In this document: in pieces, positions 54,632 to 62,327 of the stretch
Layout: the number at the start of each line of letters is the position of its first letter
Position numbering within the stretch: position 1 is the stretch's first letter
Source: Streptomyces sp. NBRC 109706
Lineage (GTDB): Bacteria > Actinomycetota > Actinomycetes > Streptomycetales > Streptomycetaceae
Reading direction: 5' to 3'
Assembly: GCF_000974485.1 (NCBI RefSeq)
Contig: NZ_BBOM01000005.1
Span: forward strand, 62,001-126,000
Length of the DNA: 64,000 nt
The notes under the pieces: model-generated
What the model was told of the DNA's origin: nothing
The model's input: the letters and a program-made list of their open reading frames with translations, nothing else
The model's database searches: none
Translations under genes and position numbers: made by a program

Positions 54632-55816
54632 TCACGGCAGCTCTTTGAGGCCGAGGGCGGTCAACAGGTCGCGGGCCAGGGCGAGTTCGGCGGCGATGCC
54701 GTCGGCGAGCTGGTCGGCGTCGGTGGGGCGGAGCGCGGGCGGCAGCACCTGCCAGGTGTAGGTCTCCACCTCCAGGTGGTGGGTGAGCGGCCGGTCGCCG
54801 CCGACCAGCCGGGCGAGCGCGCGTTCCAGCACGGGAAGGGTGGTGGCCAGCGGCGCGGCCGGCTTCGCGTGCAGCGGGATGTGGTGGTGGACCCGCCACG
54901 GTCCCGTGGCGGGCAGCGGATGGACGCCGTCCAGCGCCTCGTCCAGATCGTCGCGGGCGGCGACGGTGCCGTCGGCGCCCCGTTCCCTGGTCTGGTGGAG
55001 GAACCGGTCCTCGACGAAGTCGGCGAGCGCGGCGCGCACTTCGGGCCGGTCCGGATGCTCGGCGTGCAGCGCGGCGGAGAGCTGCGCCTTGACGACGGGC
55101 ACCCGCTGCCCGGTGAGCCGGTCAAGCGCCTCGTCGGGGTCCTCGAAGGCGGTGGCCAGATGGCAGGTGTCCAGGCAGACGCCGACCCGGTGGGCGGGGG
55201 GCGCGTCGGGGCCGGTGAGGACCCGGACGGCCTGGGTCGTGGTCTCGACGACGCAGCCCGGCTCGGGCTCCAGGGCCAGCCGCACCGAACGCCCGGTGCG
55301 CTCCGCCAGCTGGTCCAACTCGCCGGCCAGCCGGCCCAGTTGGCTCATGGCACGGCCGGCGTCGGTGGCGTCGAACGGGGTGCGCCAGGCCAGCGGCAGG
55401 GTGGAGATGGTGCCGTCGGCGATGTCGTCGGGGAGCAGCCCGGCGAGCAGGGTGGCCAGTTGGCGGGTGTGTTCGCGGCGCTGGTCGGTGGTCCAGTCCG
55501 GTTGGTAGACGCGGTACTTGACCCTGGCGCCGCCGAACCCCCGGTAGGGGAAGCCGTTGAGGGTGACGACCTCAAGGCCCTCGCGGCGCAGCGCGTCGGC
55601 GAGGGTGCGGCGGGCGGCGAGGTCGTCGCCGAGCGCGGCGACCACGTCGGCGGCCAGCCACAGGCCGATGCCGAGGCGTTCACGGCCGAGCCGGCGGCGC
55701 ACCGGGGCGCAGTGTTCGGAGAGTTGGGCGAGCACCCCGTCCAGGGTCTCGGCGGGGTGCACGTTGGTGCAGTAGGCGAGGTGGACCAACTCGCCGCTGG
55801 GGTGGCGGAAACGCAC
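54632..55816 (-). CDS. eboE: EboE-type TIM-barrel protein (sugar phosphate isomerase/epimerase fold)
   Basis: 394 residues from GTG 55816, preceded by GAGGAC. N-terminal VHLAYCTNVHPAETLDGVL is the hallmark of EboE (metabolite traffic protein) domains. The xylose-isomerase-like barrel shows metal-ligand candidates LALEPEPGCVVE, VGVCLDTCHLATAF and VHHHIPLHAKP. The reaction is unknown. It starts 10 nt after the TatD-like gene. Confidence 0.87.
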   Translation of the reverse strand: MRFRHPSGELVHLAYCTNVHPAETLDGVLAQLSEHCAPVRRRLGRERLGIGLWLAADVVAALGDDLAARRTLADALRREGLEVVTLNGFPYRGFGGARVKYRVYQPDWTTDQRREHTRQLATLLAGLLPDDIADGTISTLPLAWRTPFDATDAGRAMSQLGRLAGELDQLAERTGRSVRLALEPEPGCVVETTTQAVRVLTGPDAPPAHRVGVCLDTCHLATAFEDPDEALDRLTGQRVPVVKAQLSAALHAEHPDRPEVRAALADFVEDRFLHQTRERGADGTVAARDDLDEALDGVHPLPATGPWRVHHHIPLHAKPAAPLATTLPVLERALARLVGGDRPLTHHLEVETYTWQVLPPALRPTDADQLADGIAAELALARDLLTALGLKELP

Positions 55817-55826
55817 GGTTGTCCTC

Positions 55827-56684
55827 TCAGCCGTCGATGGGGGTGCCGCGGCGCAGCACATTGCCGGCGTAGTCGTCGGCTTCGGGGCGTTCGCCGAGGT
55901 CGAGCCGTCCGGAGAGGGAGTAGAACGCGACCGGGTTGCGCCACAGCACGAGGTCGACGGTGTCCTCGTCGAAGCCGTCGGCGAGCATGGCGTCGGCGAC
56001 CTTGCGGGTCTTCAGCGGATCGCTGTTGCCCCAGTCGGCCGCCGAGTTGACCAGCACCTTCTCCGGGCCGTACTCGCGCAGCAGCCGGACCATCCGCTCC
56101 TCGTCCATCTTGGTGTCCGGATAGACGGAGAAGCCCAGCCAACAGCCGCTGTCCTTGGCGGCCTTGATCGTGGTCTCGTTGAGGTGGTCGAGCAGCACCC
56201 GCTCGGTGGGCAGCGCCGACTCGCGGACCACGTCCACGGTGCGGGTGACGCCGGCGGCCTTGTCCCGGTGCGGGGTGTGCACCAGCGCCGGCAGCTCGTG
56301 GTCGACGGCGAGCTGCAGCTGAGCGGCGAGCGCGGCGTCCTCGGCCGGGGTCATGGAGTCGTAGCCGATCTCGCCGACGGCGACCACGCTGTCCTTGCGC
56401 AGATAGCGGTCCAGCTCGGCCAACACCGGGACGCAGCGCGGGTCGTTGGCCTCCTTGGGGTTGAGGGCCAGCGCGCAGTGGTGGGCGATGTCGTACTGGG
56501 AGGCGCGGTAGGGCTCCCAGCCGAGGAGCGCGTCGAAGTAGTCGAGGAAGCTGCCGACGGAGGTGCGGGGCTGGCCGAGCCAGAACGAGGGCTCGACCAG
56601 GGCCCGGACGCCGGCGTCCCGCATGGCCCGGTAGTCGTCCGTGGTGCGGGAGGTCATATGGATATGCGGGTCGAAGATGCGCAT
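55827..56684 (-). CDS. eboB: TatD-family metal-dependent hydrolase (EboB-like)
   Basis: 285 residues. Metal-site motifs DPHIHMTSR (H-x-H), VVAVGEIGYDSM (Glu), LVHTPHRDK, LLDHLNE and NSAADWGNS trace the TatD amidohydrolase fold, although the barrel is diverged from nuclease TatD. The ATG shares one base with the EboA stop (TGATG), so the two are translationally coupled. In ebo loci this protein is conserved but its substrate is unknown. Confidence 0.87.
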   Translation of the reverse strand: MRIFDPHIHMTSRTTDDYRAMRDAGVRALVEPSFWLGQPRTSVGSFLDYFDALLGWEPYRASQYDIAHHCALALNPKEANDPRCVPVLAELDRYLRKDSVVAVGEIGYDSMTPAEDAALAAQLQLAVDHELPALVHTPHRDKAAGVTRTVDVVRESALPTERVLLDHLNETTIKAAKDSGCWLGFSVYPDTKMDEERMVRLLREYGPEKVLVNSAADWGNSDPLKTRKVADAMLADGFDEDTVDLVLWRNPVAFYSLSGRLDLGERPEADDYAGNVLRRGTPIDG

Positions 56685-57298
56685 CAGGACTCCTGGGGGT
56701 GCGGCGCGAGGGCGAGGGCGCGCGCGACATCGTCGGGTACGGGGCGGCCGGCCGCCCGGCGTTCGGCGGCGAAGTCGTCGAGCATCCGGGCGAGTTCGGC
56801 GTCGGCGCGGTCGGCGAGTCCGGCGACGGCGGTGAGCGGCACCCCGGTGAAGACGCATTTGAGGACGGCGTGCCGCCACTGGTGCGCTTCGAGATGGGCG
56901 GCGGCGTAGGGGCCGACGGCGGCCGCGATCAGCCGGTTGTCGTTGGCGCGCAGCGCGTCCTCGACGAGGGGGACGGCGTCGGCCCCGACCGGCAGCTCCG
57001 GCAGGGCGAGCAGCACGGCGCGGCGTTCGGCGGCGTCGCCCTGCTGGTAGAGGCGGTTGACGGTGGCCGCGTCGGGGGCGGCGGCGGCCAGCAGCAGGAT
57101 CCGGGCGGCGTCGGCCGCCGGCAGGCCGGTGCCGGGCAGCGGGCCCCGGCCGACGCGGCGGGCCGCGACGGCGAACGCCGCCTCCCAGCCCGGGCGGGCG
57201 GCGGGGTCGAGCGCGCCGGTCAGCCACGCGTCGGCCGGCGGGGCGAGATGGTCGGCGAGGGCGGCGCGCAGGGTGTCGAGCGTGTTGGGGGATGGCAT
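56684..57298 (-). CDS. eboA: EboA-domain protein
   Basis: 204 residues from ATG 57298. All-helical and alanine-rich; LPELPVGADAVPLVEDALRAN, the core NRLIAAAVGPYAAAHL and HQWRHAVLKCVFTGVPL are the conserved EboA features. Its molecular function is unknown. Start and end both show TGATG overlaps with neighbours. Confidence 0.85.
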   Translation of the reverse strand: MPSPNTLDTLRAALADHLAPPADAWLTGALDPAARPGWEAAFAVAARRVGRGPLPGTGLPAADAARILLLAAAAPDAATVNRLYQQGDAAERRAVLLALPELPVGADAVPLVEDALRANDNRLIAAAVGPYAAAHLEAHQWRHAVLKCVFTGVPLTAVAGLADRADAELARMLDDFAAERRAAGRPVPDDVARALALAPHPQES

Positions 57299-58170
57299 CA
57301 GACGACCTCCGCTCGGGCGGTTCCCCAGGCGCTCCGGAGGAACGCGTGGGATTCTGCGGCCAGTTGCGGGCCGGCGTGCGAGTGGCGGGGCAGTTCGACG
57401 GAGACCAGGCCCGCGTAGCCGGTGGCGTCCAGCGCGGCGAGCACCGGCGGGAAGTCGATCTCGCCGTCGCCGAACGGAAGATGCTCGTGGACGCCGCGCC
57501 GCATGTCCTCGATCTGCACATGCGCCAGCCAGGGCCCGGCGGCGGTGACGGTTGCGGCGACCGGCAGCGGCTCCAGGCACTGGCAGTGGCCGATGTCCAG
57601 GGTGAGGCGCAGCACCTCGGGGCCGCCCAGCGCCTGGCGCAGCCGGTGGAAGCCGGCGAGATCCTGGAGCAGATGGCCCGGTTCCGGCTCGACGGCGAGC
57701 GGGACGCCGGCCGCCTCGGCCGCCTCCACCAGCGGGGTGAACGCGTCGGCCAGCCGCGCCCAGGCCACCTCGTCCGGGGTGTCGGGCGGCCGGTGGCCGC
57801 TGAAGCAGTGCAGGGCGGTGGCGCCCAGGTCGGCGGCGATCCTGGTGGCTTCGGTGAGCAGGCCGATCCGGCGGGCGCGGGCGGCCGGGTCGGGATCGAG
57901 CAGGCTGGGCCCGTGTTTGGCGCGCGGGTCGAGAACGTAGCGGGCGCCGGTCTCCACGGCGACGGCCAGGCCGAGTTGGTCGAGCCGCTTGGCGACCTCG
58001 GCGGTGCGGCGGGCCAACTCGGGGGCGAGCGGGTCGAGATGCATATGGTCGAGGGTGAGCGCGACCCCCTGGTAGCCGAGGTCGGCGAGCAGCGCGAGGG
58101 CGTCGGCCAGCCGCAGGTCGGTGAGGCCGTTGGTGCCGTAGGCGAGCAGCGGCCCTGGTGGGGGGCTCAT
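57298..58170 (-). CDS. Sugar phosphate isomerase/epimerase (AP-endonuclease-2-like TIM barrel)
   Basis: 290 residues. Barrel motifs LLADLGYQGVALTLDHMHL, VAVETGARYVLDP, GVPLAVEPEPGHLL, LRLTLDIGHCQCLEP, VQIEDMRRGVHEHLPFGDGE and SVELPRHSH place divalent-metal ligands (Glu, Asp, His, Glu) as in myo-inosose and xylose isomerase relatives. Next to an inositol-phosphate synthase, an inosose- or cyclitol-type substrate is attractive but unproven. Overlaps the prenyltransferase stop by 4 nt. Confidence 0.87.
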   Translation of the reverse strand: MSPPPGPLLAYGTNGLTDLRLADALALLADLGYQGVALTLDHMHLDPLAPELARRTAEVAKRLDQLGLAVAVETGARYVLDPRAKHGPSLLDPDPAARARRIGLLTEATRIAADLGATALHCFSGHRPPDTPDEVAWARLADAFTPLVEAAEAAGVPLAVEPEPGHLLQDLAGFHRLRQALGGPEVLRLTLDIGHCQCLEPLPVAATVTAAGPWLAHVQIEDMRRGVHEHLPFGDGEIDFPPVLAALDATGYAGLVSVELPRHSHAGPQLAAESHAFLRSAWGTARAEVV

Positions 58171-59027
58171 GTGGGGGTCACCTTCCTCGACAGTCGGCGG
58201 GTGGCGGCCAGCAGGGTCAGCAGCACGGGGACGGAGCGGCGGGCGCCGGCCCTGGCGGCGAGCCCGGCCTGGAGCGGCACCAGCGCGGCCAGGCCGTCGA
58301 TCACGCCCTGTTTGGTGTGGTCGCCGGTGGGGTGCCGGGCGGCGCGGGCCAACGCCGGGGCGGCGGTGAGCAGATAGCCGGCGGCGCAGCCCTGGGCGGT
58401 GCCGGCGTCCGCGCCGGGGCGGGCGACGGCGGCGGCGACGCCGGCCGTGGTGGCGAGCGCGGCCAGCGGCGCGGCGCGCGAACCGCCGTCCACCTCGTGT
58501 CGGGAGACATGGGTGACGGCGGTGGTGTGGGCGGCGAGCAGCGCGGCGGGGGGCAGCGCGGCGCGCGGCACCCGGCCGCCGGCGGCCGAGCCCATCAGCA
58601 GGTCGAGGCCCCGGGCGGCGCCCATGGCGACCGGCCCGGCGGGGGTGTGCTTGAGCCCCAGGTCATAGGCCCAGACGGTGGCCGCCAAGGCGGTGGCGGT
58701 GGCGAGTTGGGCCCGGTTGGCGGCGCCGGCCAGGGCGAGCCCGGCGGCGGTGAGCCCCGCGGCGGCGCCGAAGGCGGCGGCGGGGTGGATCCGGCCCGAG
58801 GGGATCGGGCGGTGCGGCCGGTCGCGCGCGTCCTCGGCGCGGTCGGCCCAGTCGTTGAGCGCCATGCCGGCCCAGTAGAGGCAGACGGAGCTGCCCAGGG
58901 CGAGGGCGGCGTCGCGGCGGGGCACCCCGCCGGCGGCGGCGGCGCCGGCCAGGGTGTCGCCGGGCACGGTCAGCGCGGCCGGCCCGCGCACCAGCTCCAG
59001 CCAGGCGCGGGCCCTGCCGCCGGTCAC
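58167..59027 (-). CDS. eboC: UbiA-like prenyltransferase (EboC / SCO3242-type)
   Basis: 286 residues from GTG 59027. Polytopic, about eight hydrophobic helices. The first Asp-rich prenyl-diphosphate motif is NDWADRAEDARDRPHRP; the second is weaker. UbiA enzymes transfer prenyl groups to a polar acceptor at the membrane. Its start overlaps the upstream synthase stop by 4 nt (GTGA). Confidence 0.87.
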   Translation of the reverse strand: MTGGRARAWLELVRGPAALTVPGDTLAGAAAAGGVPRRDAALALGSSVCLYWAGMALNDWADRAEDARDRPHRPIPSGRIHPAAAFGAAAGLTAAGLALAGAANRAQLATATALAATVWAYDLGLKHTPAGPVAMGAARGLDLLMGSAAGGRVPRAALPPAALLAAHTTAVTHVSRHEVDGGSRAAPLAALATTAGVAAAVARPGADAGTAQGCAAGYLLTAAPALARAARHPTGDHTKQGVIDGLAALVPLQAGLAARAGARRSVPVLLTLLAATRRLSRKVTPT

Positions 59028-60145
59028 GATCGGCCAGCCAGCCGCTCGGCGAGCGCGAGCAGCTCGCGGTACTGCTCGGCCAGCCCCGGCGGTGGGGTGT
59101 CGGGGTCCTTGAAGAAGAAGCCGAGCCCCGGCACCGGACCGGAGATCCCCGACGCGTGGGCGCGGGCGACCAGTCGGGCGAGGTCGAGCACCAGGGGTGC
59201 GGCCAGTGCGGAGTCGCAGCCCTGCCAGATGGTCTGGAGCACCATCCGGGTGCCGAGGAAACCGTCGAAGGCTATGTGGTCCCAGGCGGTCTTCCAGTCG
59301 CCGAGCGCCGGCACATGGTCGATATGGGTGGTGCCCTCGGGGGTTTCGCCGAGGTTGTCGGCCAACGCCCTGGCCTTGCCGGCGTTCTTGGCGGCCGCCG
59401 CCTGCGGATCGGCGAGCGTGGCGCCGTCGCCGCCGCCCAGCAGGTTGCTGCCGGACCAGGCGCGTACGTTCAGCGCGCGCTGCGCGAACATCGGGGCGAG
59501 CACGGCGCGGAGCAGCGTCTGCCCCGTCTTGCCGTCGCGGCCGGCGTGCGGAAGGCCGGCGCGCGCGGCGCGTTCGGCGAGGCCGGGGGTGTGCATCCCG
59601 CTGGCGGGGGTGAAGTTGACATAGGAGCAGCCGGCCTCGATGGCCGCCGTCGCGTAGAGCGAGCTGGCGGGGGCGCGGGGGGCGTCGTCCGCCGGCACCG
59701 GCTCGGTGCTGGCCAGATGGACGACCACGGTGCGGGCGAGGTCGTTGCGGCGTTGGAAGGTGGTGATGTCGGCGGCGAAGGCGGCGATCAGCTCCTGGTC
59801 GTCGCGGGGATCGTCCGACTGGGGGCCGCCGGGCCGGATCTCGGCCTCGGCGCGGATGAGGGCGTCGGCGACGGCGACGGGCAGCCCGGGAGGCAACACC
59901 CCCGCCTCGGCGAGCTGTTCGGCGCGTTTCGGGAGAGGGGTGGGGGCGGTGTCGTGGCCGCCGAACACCAGGTGGTCCAGCGAGGGCAGTGCCGCCTCCG
60001 CGAACTCGGGCCCGGCGGTGACGAGGCCGGTGAAGGGGTGGAGGCCGGCGGCGAGGGCGGCATGGCCGGCGACCGTGGTGGTGGCGACCGAACCACGGGC
60101 GCCGATCAGCCAGACTCCGACGCGCTCCTGGGGTGCTGTTGTCAT
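59024..60145 (-). CDS. Inositol-3-phosphate synthase (myo-inositol-phosphate synthase)
   Basis: 373 residues from ATG 60145. NAD-binding GVWLIGARGSVATTTVAG, the conserved VNFTPASGM, DGKTGQTLLRAVLAPMF, SGSNLLGGGDG, and TAWDHIAFDGFLGTRM are MIPS hallmarks, including the catalytic Lys region. It cyclises glucose-6-phosphate to inositol-1-phosphate. First gene of the seven-gene operon, which gives it a specialised rather than a housekeeping context. Only a weak Shine-Dalgarno precedes it. Confidence 0.93.
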   Translation of the reverse strand: MTTAPQERVGVWLIGARGSVATTTVAGHAALAAGLHPFTGLVTAGPEFAEAALPSLDHLVFGGHDTAPTPLPKRAEQLAEAGVLPPGLPVAVADALIRAEAEIRPGGPQSDDPRDDQELIAAFAADITTFQRRNDLARTVVVHLASTEPVPADDAPRAPASSLYATAAIEAGCSYVNFTPASGMHTPGLAERAARAGLPHAGRDGKTGQTLLRAVLAPMFAQRALNVRAWSGSNLLGGGDGATLADPQAAAAKNAGKARALADNLGETPEGTTHIDHVPALGDWKTAWDHIAFDGFLGTRMVLQTIWQGCDSALAAPLVLDLARLVARAHASGISGPVPGLGFFFKDPDTPPPGLAEQYRELLALAERLAGRS

Positions 60146-60179
60146 GTCGCGGCTTTCTGTGCAGCTGCGGAAGGGAAGG

Positions 60180-60222
60180 GCGCGGGGCCCGGCCACGTGT
60201 GCGGCGTGGCCGGGCTCCGCGC
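60180..60222. terminator. Strong hairpin between the ThuA gene and the Ebo operon
   Basis: GCGCGG-G-GCCCGGCCAC (60180-60196) pairs with GTGGCCGGGC-T-CCGCGC (60206-60222), 16 bp with one mismatch. A second stem, CCGGCC-TTGC-GGCCGG, lies at 60270-60285. The 215-bp gap 60146-60360 holds these hairpins and no gene. Confidence 0.65.
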
Positions 60223-60360
60223 GGGCGGCGGCCGGGTGGGTTCGGCGTGTCCACCCGTGCCGCCGCCGGCCGGCCTTGCGGCCGGTCTCCGTCCGTGCCG
60301 CCCCTCGCGGCGTGGACGGGTCCTGATGGGGGTGTGGTTGTGGGGAATCGGGGGTGGGGG

Positions 60361-62322
60361 TTAGTCGGTCAGCTCCTGGATCCGGATGTCGCGGAACTGC
60401 ACGGTGTCGGCGTCGCCGTGGTTCTGCAGACCGATGTGACCTGCAAGGCTACGGCCCTCGTGGGTGTTGGTGAAGTCGTTGATCAGCACCTCGTTGAGGA
60501 AGATCTGGAGACGGTCGCCCTCGACCCGCAGCTCGTAGGTGTTCCACTCGCCGTTGGGGTTGAGCGCGGCGTCCCTGGCCTCGATGTCCGCCGACTGGAA
60601 GCCGTAGACGGCGCCGGTGGTGCGGTCGGGCTCGTCGGTGTCGTCGATCTGGATCTCGAAGCCCTGGTTGACGGCGTCCCAGGGGTCGTCGCTCGCCGGG
60701 GCGCCCACGAAGATCCCGGAGTTGGAGTCGCCCTCCTGGCGCCAGTCCAGCACCAGCGAGTAGTCGGTGTAGGCCGCGGCCTCGTAGTAGAAGAGGCCCA
60801 TCCCGCCGACGCTGGTGAGGGTGCCCTCCTCCTCGTCGAGCGCGAACTCACCGGGACCGGCCTGCGTCCAGCCCTCGGTGCCCGAGCCGTCGAAGATGGC
60901 GGTGTAGTCGGCGGCCGGGGTCAGTTCCTCGACGCTGATGTCGCGGAACTGGACGGTGTCGGCGTCGCCGTGGTTCTGGATCCCGATATGACCGGCCAGG
61001 GTGCGGGCCGGGTCGGTGTTGGTGAAGTCGTTGATCAGGGTGTCGTTGAGGAAGATCTGGAGACGGTCGCCCTCGACCCGCAACTCGTAGGTGTTCCACT
61101 CGCCGTTGGGGTTGAGCGCGGCGTCCCTGGCCTCGATGTCCGCCGACTGGAAGCCGTAGACGGCGCCGGTGGTGCGGTCGGGCTCGTCGGTGTCGTCGAT
61201 CTGGATCTCGTAGCCCTGGTTGACGGCGTCCATCGGGTCGTCGCTGACCGGGGCGCCCACGAAGATCCCGGAGTTGGAGTCACCCTCCTGGCGCCAGTCC
61301 AGCACCAGCGAGAAGTCGGTGTAGGCCGCGGCCTCGTAGTAGAAGAGGCCCATCCCGCCGACGCTGGTGAGGGTGCCCTCCTCCTCGTCGAGCACGAACT
61401 CACCGGGACCGGCCTGCGTCCAGCCCTCGGTGCCCGAGCCGTCGAAGATCGGGGTGCGGCCCGGGTCCGGGTCCTCGCCGCCGTCGACGGAGCAGTCGGC
61501 GTCGGTCTGGCCGGCGGCGTACTGGATGCCGCCCAGCAGGTGCTGCCGGAAGTCCTCCTCGGCGAAGGACTCGATGGTGTGGCCGCCGCCGGTGTAGAAC
61601 GCGAGGCCGCCGTCGTACTCCTTGCACCAGGCGATCGGATGGTCGCCGTTCATGTTGCCGCCCTCGTAGCTGGACTCGTCGAGCGAGGCCAGCACGCGGG
61701 AGGTTTCCCTGGGGTTGGTGCGGTAGTTGTACCACTCGTCGGTCCGGTCCCAGGTGTCGCCCAGGTGGGCGGTCGCCGGGTGGTCGTGGTCCTCGACGTT
61801 GATCGTGGCTTCCTGGATGTGCGGGTGCGAGTCGAAGAGCGCGCCGGCCAGGCCGTCGTACCACGCCCAGTCGTACTCGGTGTCGGCCGCCGCGTGCACG
61901 CCGACATAGCCGCCGCCGGACTGGATGTAGCTCTCGAACGCGGCCTGTTGGCCGTCGTCGAGCACATCGCCCGTGGTGGAGAGGAAGATCACCGCCTCGT
62001 ACTGGGCGAGGTTCTCCTCGGTGAAGGTGCCGGAGTCCTCGGTGGCGGTCACCGAGAAGTCGTTCTCCGCGCCGAGTTGGGTGATGGTCTCGATGCCGGT
62101 CTCGATCGAGTCGTGCCGGAATCCCGCGGTCTTGGAGAAGACCAGCACGTCGAACGGGTCGGCCGCGATCGACGTTCCGCCGTCGGCCGAGGGGCCGGAG
62201 TCGGTGGACGCGCTGGCGGCGACGGCGGGCAGCGCGGCGGCGGCGAGCACACCGCCGGCCGCGAGATAGCCGATGCGTCGCATACGGGTGGTGGGGGTGG
62301 TGCGGGTGGTCACTTTGCGCAT
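60361..62322 (-). CDS. Secreted ThuA protein with two 3-keto-disaccharide-hydrolase (DUF1080) domains
   Basis: 653 residues from ATG 62322, with GAGGAG at good spacing. Signal peptide to about residue 37. ThuA domain next (DVLVFSKTAGFRHDSIETGI, GYVGVHAAADTEYDWAWYD, YTGGGHTIESF). Then two DUF1080 lectin-like domains, each opening with IFDGSGTEGWTQAGPGEF and containing LDWRQEGDSNSGIFVGAP; period 184 residues, about 95% identical. ThuA and DUF1080 families are linked to 3-keto-glycoside turnover. It starts 5 nt after the sugar dehydrogenase stop. Confidence 0.9.
   Translation of the reverse strand: MRKVTTRTTPTTRMRRIGYLAAGGVLAAAALPAVAASASTDSGPSADGGTSIAADPFDVLVFSKTAGFRHDSIETGIETITQLGAENDFSVTATEDSGTFTEENLAQYEAVIFLSTTGDVLDDGQQAAFESYIQSGGGYVGVHAAADTEYDWAWYDGLAGALFDSHPHIQEATINVEDHDHPATAHLGDTWDRTDEWYNYRTNPRETSRVLASLDESSYEGGNMNGDHPIAWCKEYDGGLAFYTGGGHTIESFAEEDFRQHLLGGIQYAAGQTDADCSVDGGEDPDPGRTPIFDGSGTEGWTQAGPGEFVLDEEEGTLTSVGGMGLFYYEAAAYTDFSLVLDWRQEGDSNSGIFVGAPVSDDPMDAVNQGYEIQIDDTDEPDRTTGAVYGFQSADIEARDAALNPNGEWNTYELRVEGDRLQIFLNDTLINDFTNTDPARTLAGHIGIQNHGDADTVQFRDISVEELTPAADYTAIFDGSGTEGWTQAGPGEFALDEEEGTLTSVGGMGLFYYEAAAYTDYSLVLDWRQEGDSNSGIFVGAPASDDPWDAVNQGFEIQIDDTDEPDRTTGAVYGFQSADIEARDAALNPNGEWNTYELRVEGDRLQIFLNEVLINDFTNTHEGRSLAGHIGLQNHGDADTVQFRDIRIQELTD
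60370..61452. repeat. 552-bp internal duplication in the ThuA-DUF1080 gene
   Basis: 60922-61452 and 60370-60900 encode the two DUF1080 domains; stretches of well over 100 nt are identical. Recent duplication or gene conversion. Confidence 0.9.
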
Positions 62323-62327
62323 GGTGA

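Noticed and set aside
58167-60254. A 695-codon frame covering the prenyltransferase and the MIPS region
   Set aside because: Only the part from 59027 downward is UbiA-like; upstream it is out of frame within the MIPS gene, which has complete motifs.
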